Assembly (NCBI GenBank): GCA_943787465.1
Contig: CALSMN010000005.1
Coordinates: 62,001-126,000, forward strand
Reading direction: 5' to 3'
Length of the DNA: 64,000 nt
Source: an uncultured Bacteroidia bacterium
GTDB lineage: Bacteria; Bacteroidota; Bacteroidia; NS11-12g; UBA9320
A program made the translations under genes and the position numbers. Position 1 is the first letter of the stretch, and the number at the start of each line of letters is the position of its first letter. Shown here piece after piece: positions 1 through 7,158 of the stretch. The notes below the pieces were generated by a model. It ran no database searches. It worked only from the letters and a program-made list of their open reading frames with translations, and was not told where the DNA came from.

Positions 1-505
1 CAAAGTTGTAAACCACAAATATGCCAACACTGAAAATGATTTGGCTCAATAATGATGCTCTAAAGAAGGGAATACCAGCCTCGTATGCAAGGATTAAGCC
101 ATTAAAATTGGGTTCGTAATTTAAAGATAACCATGAACCTGCGTTTGTAATTAAAAAAAATAAAACAGCACTGGCAATACTTCCACCAAATACTTTGGTT
201 AAAGTAATCTGTGTGCTGATTTGTTTACCTAACAGAATAATGGCAATAAACGAAATATATACAAATATGAATGTTTGTGAAAATAAATATTCAGCATAAG
301 CAGGAGAGGAGAAGGCTAAAAGGAGATCTCCCATAAAAAGAGCCCCTAAGGGGATACTAAACGCTAAGCTGTTTTTACGAAATAATACACCACCCATTAA
401 GGCTATGGCTCCAATTGGATTAAAATTTGGAATATTAAAAATCACACGTACTAGAATTAGCACCAACATTAATCCAGTAAGCAATAGTATATCTTGTTTT
501 TTCAT
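1..505 (-). CDS. DUF6580-type integral membrane protein (3' end outside the window)
   Basis: This reading frame is absent from the ORF track because it runs off the left edge. Read on the minus strand it starts MKKQDILLLTGLMLVLILVRV and stays open for 168 codons. Hydrophobic segments alternate with short loops, and the motifs NFNPIGAIALMGG, IPLGALFMGDLLL and an ITNAGSWL stretch resemble the DUF6580 family of putative transport proteins, which look like S-components of vitamin transporters. The substrate is unknown. The C-terminus, ending here at IFVVYNF, is cut by the window. It is transcribed away from the HTH gene across a 223 bp intergenic region. The family assignment is from memory of the motif pattern; the membrane nature is clear from the sequence. 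Confidence 0.7.
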   Translation of the reverse strand, partial: MKKQDILLLTGLMLVLILVRVIFNIPNFNPIGAIALMGGVLFRKNSLAFSIPLGALFMGDLLLAFSSPAYAEYLFSQTFIFVYISFIAIILLGKQISTQITLTKVFGGSIASAVLFFLITNAGSWLSLNYEPNFNGLILAYEAGIPFFRASLLSQIIFSVGIFVVYNF

Positions 506-523
506 GTTTTGTTAAATGTATCA

Positions 524-531
524 CAAATTTA
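524..531 (-). promoter_or_regulatory. -7 promoter box for the DUF6580 gene
   Basis: On the minus strand the sequence reads TAAATTTG, an exact match to the Bacteroidota -7 consensus TAnnTTTG, 18 nt upstream of the start codon. No TTG -33 element is seen at the usual distance, so this is a moderate call. Confidence 0.5.
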
Positions 532-681
532 AAGATCTTTTCATTTTTAAAAAATATGCCATTCTGACCGAATGTTAATAATTGTTAAAAATTTACATTT
601 AAAATACTTAAAATCAGTTGATTAACTATGAAATGAAAAGTAAATTAATAGTACATAAGTTTAAATACAACCTCAATAAAT

Positions 682-693
682 TAACAATTGTTA
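682..693. promoter_or_regulatory. 12-bp palindrome upstream of the HTH gene
   Basis: TAACAATTGTTA is a perfect 12-bp palindrome lying 3 bp upstream of the larger inverted repeat and roughly where a -33 element would sit. It shares the TTAACAA core with the larger repeat and is probably a second operator half of the same control region. Confidence 0.5.
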
Positions 694-695
694 TA

Positions 696-728
696 TTAAC
701 AAATGTAAATAATATTTACATTTGTTAA
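696..728. promoter_or_regulatory. Large inverted repeat abutting the HTH start codon, overlapping its -7 box (probable operator)
   Basis: Two perfect 15-nt arms (TTAACAAATGTAAAT and its reverse complement) flank the 3-nt centre AAT. The right arm contains TACATTTG (717-724), an exact -7 box, and the repeat ends directly against the ATG at 729. A dimeric HTH protein bound here would cover its own promoter, so autoregulation is the natural inference. The symmetric left arm carries the same -7 box on the opposite strand, facing the DUF6580 gene. A partial copy of the arm (ATTTACATTT) also appears at about 590-600. Confidence 0.65.
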
Positions 729-1082
729 ATGGATTTAGATATCAATAGAAGAGTAGAAGCATTGATTGATAAAACTTCTAATACAAAATCAGCATTTGCC
801 GAAAAGACAGGTATCAATACTGTCATTTTATCTCATATTAGTTCCGGAAGAAACAAGGTAAGTTTAACAACTGTTCAACAGATTTTATTGAGTTATCCTA
901 ATGTAAATGCAGAGTGGTTAATTTTAGGCAAGGGTGGTATGTTCAAATCATCCAATAAAAATGAATCGATACAAGATATAAAAAATTACTTAAATGTCCT
1001 GAAACAAGGTGTTGATGAATCTAGCACTCAACTTCACCAGAAAATTAAACACATGGAAAAGTATATGGATAAATTGGTATAA
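729..1082 (+). CDS. Small helix-turn-helix (XRE-like) transcriptional regulator
   Basis: The 117-residue protein has an N-terminal HTH domain (about residues 5-70) of the kind common in Bacteroidota: KSAFAEKTGINTVILSHISSGRNKVSLTTVQQIL followed by the recurring NAEWLILGKGGMF signature. The C-terminal 40 residues are charged and helical (IKNYLNVLKQ...HQKIKHMEKYMDKLV), consistent with a coiled-coil dimerisation segment. It would bind DNA as a dimer. A perfect 15-nt inverted repeat covers its promoter and ends at its start codon, which suggests negative autoregulation. Targets beyond itself, and possibly the divergent DUF6580 gene, are unknown. The ATG start is only 4 nt after the -7 box, so the transcript is likely leaderless. 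Confidence 0.8.
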   Translation: MDLDINRRVEALIDKTSNTKSAFAEKTGINTVILSHISSGRNKVSLTTVQQILLSYPNVNAEWLILGKGGMFKSSNKNESIQDIKNYLNVLKQGVDESSTQLHQKIKHMEKYMDKLV

Positions 1083-1086
1083 ATAC

Positions 1087-1680
1087 TCAGCTATCTAAAG
1101 ATTTAATTTTATCTCTGATTAATGCTGCTCTTTTGTAATCCTCAATTTGTATAGCCTTATCTAACTCTAATTTCAATTGATCCAAAGATAAATGACCTAG
1201 GGTGTCATTAGGTTCAGGGATTTGTTCAATTTCTTGGGTATCTAAATCTAAAGAATTTTCATCATCATCTTCGTACTGAATTCCAGCATCATTTAAAATA
1301 CTTCGAAATGTATAAATGTTGCACTTGGATCGGAGAGCTATCGCGACAGCATCACTAGTTCTGGCATCAATATGGATTTCCTTACCGTTCATACTTGTTA
1401 CTAAAGTAGAGTAAAATACTCCTTCCTCAAGCTTATTGATTATAACCTCTTTTAAAACGATTTGGTATTGATTTAAAAAATCTTGAATTAGATCATGGGT
1501 CAATGGACGTTGAGGTTTTAAACCTTCTATAACTAATGCGATAGATTGAGCTTCGTATCCGCCAATGATTACAGGAAGTTTGAGTTCACCATTATCTTCT
1601 CCTAAAATAAGCGTGTAACTATTGCGTTGGGAATGACTGGATGTTAGACCCACGATATTTAATTTAATCTTATCTTCCAT
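1087..1680 (-). CDS. Bifunctional nuclease (DUF151) domain protein with C-terminal UVR motif
   Basis: Residues 1-130 form a DUF151/bifunctional nuclease domain: KLNIVGLTSSHSQRNSYTLILGEDNGELKLPVIIGGYEAQSIALVIEG and the conserved IHIDARTSDAVAIALRSKCNIYT. Members of this family have been reported to cleave both DNA and RNA. Residues about 163-197 (LDQLKLELDKAIQIEDYKRAALIRDKIKSL) match the UvrB/UvrC interaction (UVR) motif, so the protein may contact UvrA/B-type partners. An acidic linker with DDDENSLDLD separates the two. It is the last gene of the etfB-etfA operon, 16 bp after etfA. The domain order is normal for Bacteroidota; the physiological role is not established by the sequence. Confidence 0.85.
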   Translation of the reverse strand: MEDKIKLNIVGLTSSHSQRNSYTLILGEDNGELKLPVIIGGYEAQSIALVIEGLKPQRPLTHDLIQDFLNQYQIVLKEVIINKLEEGVFYSTLVTSMNGKEIHIDARTSDAVAIALRSKCNIYTFRSILNDAGIQYEDDDENSLDLDTQEIEQIPEPNDTLGHLSLDQLKLELDKAIQIEDYKRAALIRDKIKSLDS

Positions 1681-1696
1681 ATAAAATGGAGTGTTT

Positions 1697-2656
1697 TTAT
1701 TTTTTGATTTCCAAAATTCTTCTTGTAAGTCTGGGAAGTACTTCTAATGCATCACCAACAATTCCATAATCAGCAGCTTTGAAAAAAGGAGCTTCAGGAT
1801 CAGTGTTAATCACACAAATAACTTTACTGCCACTCACACCTGCTAAATGTTGAATAGCTCCTGATATTCCAGCAGCAATGTATAGATTGGGTTTGATGGT
1901 GATTCCAGTTTGACCAACATGTTCGCTGTGAGGTCGCCATTCCATATCACTAACAGGTTTAGAACATGCTGTTGCTGCTCCTAACGCACTGGCTAATTCC
2001 TCAACAAGGTTCCAATTTTCTGTGCCTTTGAGACCTCTTCCTCCAGAAATGACCAATTCTGCCTCTGTTAAAGGTATTTTGCCCGTTTCTTTATGAGTGG
2101 ATAAAACGGTTGAGTTAATATCTGAAGCAGCGATGGTATCCTCTAAATTTATAATTTCTGATGTTTCAGAGTAAGTATTTATTTGATAGGAATTTGGAAT
2201 AATTGTTAATATTTTTTGCTCTTGATTAAGTTTTACGTGAGCAATTGCTTTGTTAGAAAAAGCGGTAGTTTTAACGGTAAAACCATCAATAGTATTTGCC
2301 ATTCCAATTACACCAGTTGCTATAGATGCATTTTGTTTGATAGCTAATAAAGGTGCAATTGATTTACCGGTGTAGGTTTGAGAAATAATAATAACATTAC
2401 AATCTAATTGTTGAGCTGTCTGGCTTATTGCTTTTGCGTATGATTGAGGATTGAAAGTTTGATATAGTTCATTTACATAAAGTACTTCTTGATGTGCCCC
2501 AAATGAACCAAGATTTTCTGTGCCTTTATTACCTATGGATATAGCTATGCATGTTGTACCTAATTGGTCTGCTAGTTTTCTTCCGTAAGAAATTGCTTCG
2601 AATGTTGATTTTTTATAAAAACCACTATCACTTTCAGCGAAAATAAGTACTGCCAT
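1697..2656 (-). CDS. etfA: Electron transfer flavoprotein subunit alpha
   Basis: The 319-residue protein is full length for EtfA. The N-terminal half is the ETF alpha/beta domain; the C-terminal half is the FAD-binding domain with SGGRGLKGTENW, ACSKPVSDMEW, HVGQTGITIKPNLYIAAGISGAIQHLAG and VINTDPEAPFFKAADYGIVGD. With EtfB it forms the heterodimer that accepts electrons from acyl-CoA dehydrogenases and passes them to ETF-quinone oxidoreductase. It lies 1 nt downstream of etfB, so the two are co-transcribed and probably translationally coupled. Confidence 0.96.
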   Translation of the reverse strand: MAVLIFAESDSGFYKKSTFEAISYGRKLADQLGTTCIAISIGNKGTENLGSFGAHQEVLYVNELYQTFNPQSYAKAISQTAQQLDCNVIIISQTYTGKSIAPLLAIKQNASIATGVIGMANTIDGFTVKTTAFSNKAIAHVKLNQEQKILTIIPNSYQINTYSETSEIINLEDTIAASDINSTVLSTHKETGKIPLTEAELVISGGRGLKGTENWNLVEELASALGAATACSKPVSDMEWRPHSEHVGQTGITIKPNLYIAAGISGAIQHLAGVSGSKVICVINTDPEAPFFKAADYGIVGDALEVLPRLTRRILEIKK

Positions 2657-2657
2657 T

Positions 2658-3395
2658 TTAAAATAATTTTTCTTCGTTGTGTAAAATATCGATTAGTTCT
2701 TCTGCATTTTCAGCACTTATAAGTTTTACTCCTGTTTTAGAAGGAGGTAGCTCATATTTTGTTATTTCCGTAAATTCGGGTAGATCAATAGCTTTAATCA
2801 CATTTAATGGTTTAGATCGAGCCATCATTATACCCCTCATATTTGGAATTCTAGGTTCGCACAAGTCTTTCTGTGCACTTACAACACAAGGGATTGAAGA
2901 TTTGACATTTTCTCTACCACCATCAATATCTCGACATGCTGTAATTTCTTGATCAGAATAATTAATTTCGGTGGCTACATTAATTAATGGCCATTGTAAT
3001 AATTCAGCCAGTAAGCCTTGAACCATTCCTCCATTATAATCGATGGATTCTCTTCCTGTTAAAATTAAATCATAATTCTCAGATTTGACATGTGATGCAA
3101 TTTGATGAGCAACAAAAGGAGCATTTTTGGGTTGAGCATCTACTCGATATGCTTCATGTGCACCTATGGCTAATGCCTTTCTTATAATTGGATCACAATC
3201 AGATTCACCCACAGTAATGGTATGGACAGTTCCGGCGTTTTGTTCAGCAATTTCCAGAGCTCGAGTTAAGGATAATTCATCGTAAGGATTTAAAATATAC
3301 TGTACACTAGATTTGTCAAAAGTTGTGTCGTTATCTTTAAAAGTTATTTTTGTCGTTGTGTCAGGAACAACGCTAATACAAACTAATATTTTCAT
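2658..3395 (-). CDS. etfB: Electron transfer flavoprotein subunit beta
   Basis: The 245-residue protein has the EtfB adenine-nucleotide-binding fold: MKILVCISVVPDTTTKI at the start, ALAIGAHEAYRVD, and the hallmark LTGRESIDYNGGMVQGLLAELL in the middle. EtfB binds AMP structurally and pairs with EtfA. It is first in the operon etfB-etfA-bifunctional nuclease and is preceded by a good promoter on the minus strand. The 53-bp gap to the divergent TPR gene means both genes are controlled from this short region. Confidence 0.96.
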   Translation of the reverse strand: MKILVCISVVPDTTTKITFKDNDTTFDKSSVQYILNPYDELSLTRALEIAEQNAGTVHTITVGESDCDPIIRKALAIGAHEAYRVDAQPKNAPFVAHQIASHVKSENYDLILTGRESIDYNGGMVQGLLAELLQWPLINVATEINYSDQEITACRDIDGGRENVKSSIPCVVSAQKDLCEPRIPNMRGIMMARSKPLNVIKAIDLPEFTEITKYELPPSKTGVKLISAENAEELIDILHNEEKLF

Positions 3396-3421
3396 TCAGA
3401 ATATATTGATATTTTAGATTA

Positions 3422-3455
3422 CAAAGTTATAATTTATAGTGATAATAGATGTCAA
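3422..3455 (-). promoter_or_regulatory. Promoter of the etfBA operon
   Basis: Minus strand: TTG (3453-3455), 23-nt spacer, then TAACTTTG (3422-3429), an exact TAnnTTTG -7 box. The start codon of etfB follows 26 nt later. The -33 element overlaps the first codons of the divergent TPR gene. Confidence 0.7.
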
Positions 3456-3769
3456 ATTCCGATAGAATTAAGCAGATTAAAATGTTTTTAAATGATTCTC
3501 CTCACGATGAGTTCATGAATTATGCATTGGCAACAGAATACATAGCTTTAGGTCACGATCAAGAAGCGCTTGAACTCTTTGAAAAATTAGTTTCTATGAG
3601 TCCATTATATTTTGCAACCTACTACCATCTTGGTAAATTATATGAAAAAATGGGTAATACGGGTTCAGCGATATCCATTTACGAAAAAGGTCTTTCAGTT
3701 ACCAAAAAACTTAATGAAAACCATGCTTATGCAGAATTGAAAGGTGCTTATGATGCACTTATTTATTAA
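3449..3769 (+). CDS. Small tetratricopeptide repeat protein
   Basis: This 106-residue protein has no signal peptide and is built of about two and a half TPR units (FMNYALATEYIALGHDQEALELFEKLV, PLYFATYYHLGKLYEKMGNTGSAISIYEKGL). It is probably a cytoplasmic scaffold or adaptor; nothing shows its partner. It is divergent from etfB and is followed 22 bp later by a hotdog thioesterase gene in the same direction, so the two are likely co-transcribed. Similar short TPR proteins are widespread and poorly characterised in Bacteroidota. Confidence 0.8.
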   Translation: MSNSDRIKQIKMFLNDSPHDEFMNYALATEYIALGHDQEALELFEKLVSMSPLYFATYYHLGKLYEKMGNTGSAISIYEKGLSVTKKLNENHAYAELKGAYDALIY

Positions 3770-3791
3770 AAAATGTCAGTGATATAAAATC

Positions 3792-4232
3792 ATGTTCAAT
3801 CCCAGAAATCCAAATTTTAAAGATACCATCACCGAAAAGCTAAAAGGTCAGCATTTTATGCATTTGATGGGTTTTAATCTCACTTCTATAGAATGTGGAA
3901 GGGTAGTGGGTCAGATGCCATTTGAAACCAAACATATGCAGCAGTTTGGTTATCTTCATGGCGGTGCTACAGCTACCATATTAGATATAACGATGGGTTT
4001 TGCCGCCTATTCCTTAATGCCTATTGGTAAAGGTGTGGTTACAGCAAATATTAGTATCGATTATTTTCACCCAGGCAAAGGAGATAAAATAATTGCTATT
4101 GGTACAGTTGAAAAATCAGGTGCTAAAATGGTATTTACTTCTGGAAAAGTTTATGTTGAAACAAAAGGTGAACGACAATTAATTGCTTCTGCAAGATCCG
4201 TAATGGCTGTTGTAAATTCAGTTGAAAAATGA
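3792..4232 (+). CDS. PaaI/YdiI-type hotdog-fold thioesterase
   Basis: The 146-residue protein is the usual size for a single hotdog domain. The diagnostic segment QQFGYLHGGATATILDITMGFAA contains the HGG motif and the acidic helix residue typical of PaaI-like acyl-CoA thioesterases, followed by GVVTANISIDYFHPGKGDKIIAIGTV. It would hydrolyse an acyl- or aryl-CoA in the cytoplasm; the substrate cannot be told. It follows the small TPR gene by 22 bp and precedes trkA, which has its own promoter. Confidence 0.88.
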   Translation: MFNPRNPNFKDTITEKLKGQHFMHLMGFNLTSIECGRVVGQMPFETKHMQQFGYLHGGATATILDITMGFAAYSLMPIGKGVVTANISIDYFHPGKGDKIIAIGTVEKSGAKMVFTSGKVYVETKGERQLIASARSVMAVVNSVEK

Positions 4233-4248
4233 TGTTTTAGAATTCTAA

Positions 4249-4282
4249 TTGTAATTTACGATAAATTTTGATTATACATTTG
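4249..4282 (+). promoter_or_regulatory. Promoter of trkA-trkH
   Basis: TTG (4249-4251), 23-nt spacer, TACATTTG (4275-4282), an exact -7 match. The trkA ATG begins 11 nt after the box, so the leader would be only several nucleotides. Confidence 0.7.
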
Positions 4283-4293
4283 TACTCACCATA

Positions 4294-5634
4294 ATGAAAA
4301 TTATAATTGCGGGTGCAGGAGAAGTTGGATTCCACTTAGCTAAACTACTTAGAAAGGAATCTCACAGTATAGTCTTAATTGATACACGTTCATCCATTTT
4401 ATCTCGTGCAGATTCAGAATTAGATTTGATGACGGTGCATGGAAATGCATATTCAATAAGCATCTTAGATAAAGCTGGAATATCAGACACTGATCTATTA
4501 ATTTCTGTTACATCCTCAGAAACCGCTAATCTTACAATAGCTACTTTAGGAAAACAACTTGGGGCAAAAAAAACAATTGCACGTGTTAACAATTCTGAAT
4601 TTCATAAATTGAAAGATAGACTGGATCTTGAACGATTAGGAATAGACGTAATAATATCTCCTGAAGATTTAGCATCCAATGAAATTATCCGCCTTTTAAG
4701 AAGATCTGCATTCACCAATGCTTTTGATTTTGAGTTTGGGAAATTAACGCTACTTGGAGTTTACCTTGAAGAAGGAAGTAGTCTTATCAACCAAACAATA
4801 GATGGATGTGAATCTTTTAGTCTAAAAAATCAATTTAGAGTTATTGCTATAGAAAGGGATGGTATTCCAATTATTCCGAATGACGATTTTATTTATCTTA
4901 AAAATGACCATGTTTTCTTTTTATGTCTACCCGACGGTATTGTTCAGATCAGAAAAATTTGCGGTAAGCTAAAGTTTGAAGTAAAAAATGTCATGATATT
5001 GGGTGGGGGTAGTATAGGATATAATACCGCTAAAAAGTTAAGTAGAAGAAAAAATGTTAAGCTTATAGAGTCAGATGCGGAACGATGCGAATTTTTAGCA
5101 GATTCCCTATCGGATACGTTAATTATTAATGATGATGGTCATGATGTTCATTTATTAGAGGATGAAAATATTGGCGAAATGGATGCTTTTATTGCAGTCA
5201 CCGGTAATTCGGAAACCAATATAATGAGTTGTCTTGTAGCCAAAAATCATGGTGTTAAAAAAACAATTGCCATGGTCGAAAATATGGATTACATCAATTT
5301 GTCTCAAACCATTGGTATTGATACTCTTATCAATAAAAAACTCATTGCAGCAAATAATATTTTCAGATATGTTAGACATGCGGATATAATTAATATAGCA
5401 GGAATTCATGGCCTAGAAGCAGAAGCGATTGAAATTCAAGTGCATGAAAATTCAAAGGCAACTAAGAAAACAATTGGCGAGCTTAATTTACCTAAAGACG
5501 CTACCATTGGTGGAATTATACGTAATGATGAAGGCTTAATTGCATTTCCTGCTTTTCAAATTGAGGCCAACGATAAGGTTGTTATTTTTGCGCTTCCGAA
5601 TGCGATTGAAAAAACATTAGATTATTTTAATTAG
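4294..5634 (+). CDS. trkA: Trk potassium uptake system NAD-binding regulatory protein TrkA
   Basis: The 446-residue protein has the duplicated TrkA layout: RCK_N Rossmann domain 1 (MKIIIAGAGEVGFHLAKLL, GxGxxG), TrkA_C 1, Rossmann domain 2 from about residue 230 (VMILGGGSIGYNTAKKL), and TrkA_C 2 at the end (KKTIGELNLPKDATIGGIIRNDEG). TrkA is the peripheral nucleotide-sensing subunit that gates the TrkH potassium channel at the inner membrane. trkH follows 11 bp downstream, giving a classical trkA-trkH operon. Confidence 0.96.
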   Translation: MKIIIAGAGEVGFHLAKLLRKESHSIVLIDTRSSILSRADSELDLMTVHGNAYSISILDKAGISDTDLLISVTSSETANLTIATLGKQLGAKKTIARVNNSEFHKLKDRLDLERLGIDVIISPEDLASNEIIRLLRRSAFTNAFDFEFGKLTLLGVYLEEGSSLINQTIDGCESFSLKNQFRVIAIERDGIPIIPNDDFIYLKNDHVFFLCLPDGIVQIRKICGKLKFEVKNVMILGGGSIGYNTAKKLSRRKNVKLIESDAERCEFLADSLSDTLIINDDGHDVHLLEDENIGEMDAFIAVTGNSETNIMSCLVAKNHGVKKTIAMVENMDYINLSQTIGIDTLINKKLIAANNIFRYVRHADIINIAGIHGLEAEAIEIQVHENSKATKKTIGELNLPKDATIGGIIRNDEGLIAFPAFQIEANDKVVIFALPNAIEKTLDYFN

Positions 5635-5645
5635 TATCACATATA

Positions 5646-7097
5646 ATGTTTCATTTTAAAGCAATCACTCATATTTTAGGAATATTATTGTTCTTAAACG
5701 GGCTTTTTATGGCAAGCATATTGCCTGTTGCTTGGCTTCTTAATTCTTCAGATATTAGTCCCATACTTATTTCTGCTGTTGTATCCGCTAATATTGGTAT
5801 TTTGTTGTGGTGGCTAACAAAAAATTCCAATAAAAATTTAACCAAGAGAGATGGTTATATTATTGTGACATTGGGTTGGATTATCTTGGGAATATCTGGA
5901 GCTATGCCGTTTTTGTTGAGTGGTGCTATTTCTTCTATACCCTCAGCCATATTTGAAACTATTTCTGGATATACGACTACGGGTGCATCAATTTTAACGG
6001 ATGTAGAACAATTGACACCAGGATTAATGCTATGGAGAAGTATGACTCAATGGATAGGTGGGATGGGTATCATTGTATTGACTGTTGCTATTTTACCCAT
6101 CTTAGGAATGGGTGGTATGGAATTATTTACCGCTGAATCACCTGGACCAAATTCAGGCAAAATCCATGCTAAAATTACAGATACGGCTAAACGATTGTGG
6201 TTGATTTATGTAATGCTTACTGGAATTGAGTGTGTGCTACTAAAATATGCAGGAATGAACTGGATTGATGCATTAAATCATTCCTTTACAACGATAAGTA
6301 CAGGAGGGTTTTCAACAAAAAATTTGAGTATCTCCGCTTTTGATTCTCCTTTAATTGAATATATCATTACATTTTTTATGATGATTGGGGGGATTAATTT
6401 CACAATTATCTATTTTTTACTCAAATTCTCTTTCAAAAAAGCCTACGAAAACAATGAATTTAGAGTTTATCTTGGTATCATTATTATTTTTTCAATGCTC
6501 ATCAGTGTATTACTCTATTTTGATTCCATCCATGAAATAGAACCTGCTTTCAGAGCTGCTTTATTCCAAGTTACGACCATCGTAACTACGACTGGTTTTT
6601 CTACATCAAACTATGCAATGTGGTCTCCATTTGCCTACATGTTAATAATCCTTTTGATGTTCATTGGTGGTAGTGCAGGCTCAACAGCAGGTGGTGTAAA
6701 AGTGGTTAGACACTTGATTATAATAAAAAATGCATACTTAGAATTTAGAAGATTATTACACCCAAGAGCAGTGATTCCGGTAAGAATTAACGATCAAAGT
6801 GTTGAACCCAAAAATGTATACAATGTATTAGCTTTCTTTTTTATCTACATACTCATATTTATTATTGGAGCATTAGTAATTTCTGCCTTTGGATATGATA
6901 TTATGACCTCTGCGGGGGCTAGTATAGCCTGTTTAGGTAATATTGGTCCTGGACTAGGTGGTGTTGACCCAAGTCATAATTTTGCATTTTTTAGTGAGGG
7001 AGCTCAGCTTTTTCTTTCTTTTCTAATGCTTCTAGGAAGACTAGAGCTATTTACAGTTTTGATATTACTTACACCTGCCTTTTGGAATAATGTCTAA
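5646..7097 (+). CDS. trkH: Potassium uptake membrane subunit TrkH
   Basis: The 483-residue polytopic membrane protein has the four selectivity-filter-like repeats of the Trk/Ktr family: SGYTTTGASI, TTISTGGFSTKN, TTTGFSTSNY and ACLGNIGPGLGGV, with QWIGGMGIIVL and MFIGGSAGSTAGGVKVVR as further family marks. It forms the potassium-conducting pore paired with TrkA. The gene is 11 bp after trkA. The length is normal for TrkH. Confidence 0.96.
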   Translation: MFHFKAITHILGILLFLNGLFMASILPVAWLLNSSDISPILISAVVSANIGILLWWLTKNSNKNLTKRDGYIIVTLGWIILGISGAMPFLLSGAISSIPSAIFETISGYTTTGASILTDVEQLTPGLMLWRSMTQWIGGMGIIVLTVAILPILGMGGMELFTAESPGPNSGKIHAKITDTAKRLWLIYVMLTGIECVLLKYAGMNWIDALNHSFTTISTGGFSTKNLSISAFDSPLIEYIITFFMMIGGINFTIIYFLLKFSFKKAYENNEFRVYLGIIIIFSMLISVLLYFDSIHEIEPAFRAALFQVTTIVTTTGFSTSNYAMWSPFAYMLIILLMFIGGSAGSTAGGVKVVRHLIIIKNAYLEFRRLLHPRAVIPVRINDQSVEPKNVYNVLAFFFIYILIFIIGALVISAFGYDIMTSAGASIACLGNIGPGLGGVDPSHNFAFFSEGAQLFLSFLMLLGRLELFTVLILLTPAFWNNV

Positions 7098-7127
7098 AAT
7101 ATGACAATTCTTATCATGATTTAAAAT

Positions 7128-7135
7128 TACTTTTG
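7128..7135 (+). promoter_or_regulatory. -7 box upstream of the T9SS type B adhesin-like gene
   Basis: TACTTTTG is an exact TAnnTTTG match, 23 nt before the ATG at 7159. No clear -33 TTG was found at the expected distance. Confidence 0.45.
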
Positions 7136-7158
7136 ATTTAGTCAATAATTAATCTTAA

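Noticed and set aside
506-728. A riboswitch or small RNA in the longest intergenic gap
   Set aside because: Apart from the two palindromes and -7 boxes no conserved RNA structure was recognised; the stretch is plain A/T-rich.
2677-2952. Plus-strand ORF of 91 codons inside etfB
   Set aside because: It is an antisense shadow of etfB, with low-complexity hydrophobic translation and no promoter or family similarity.
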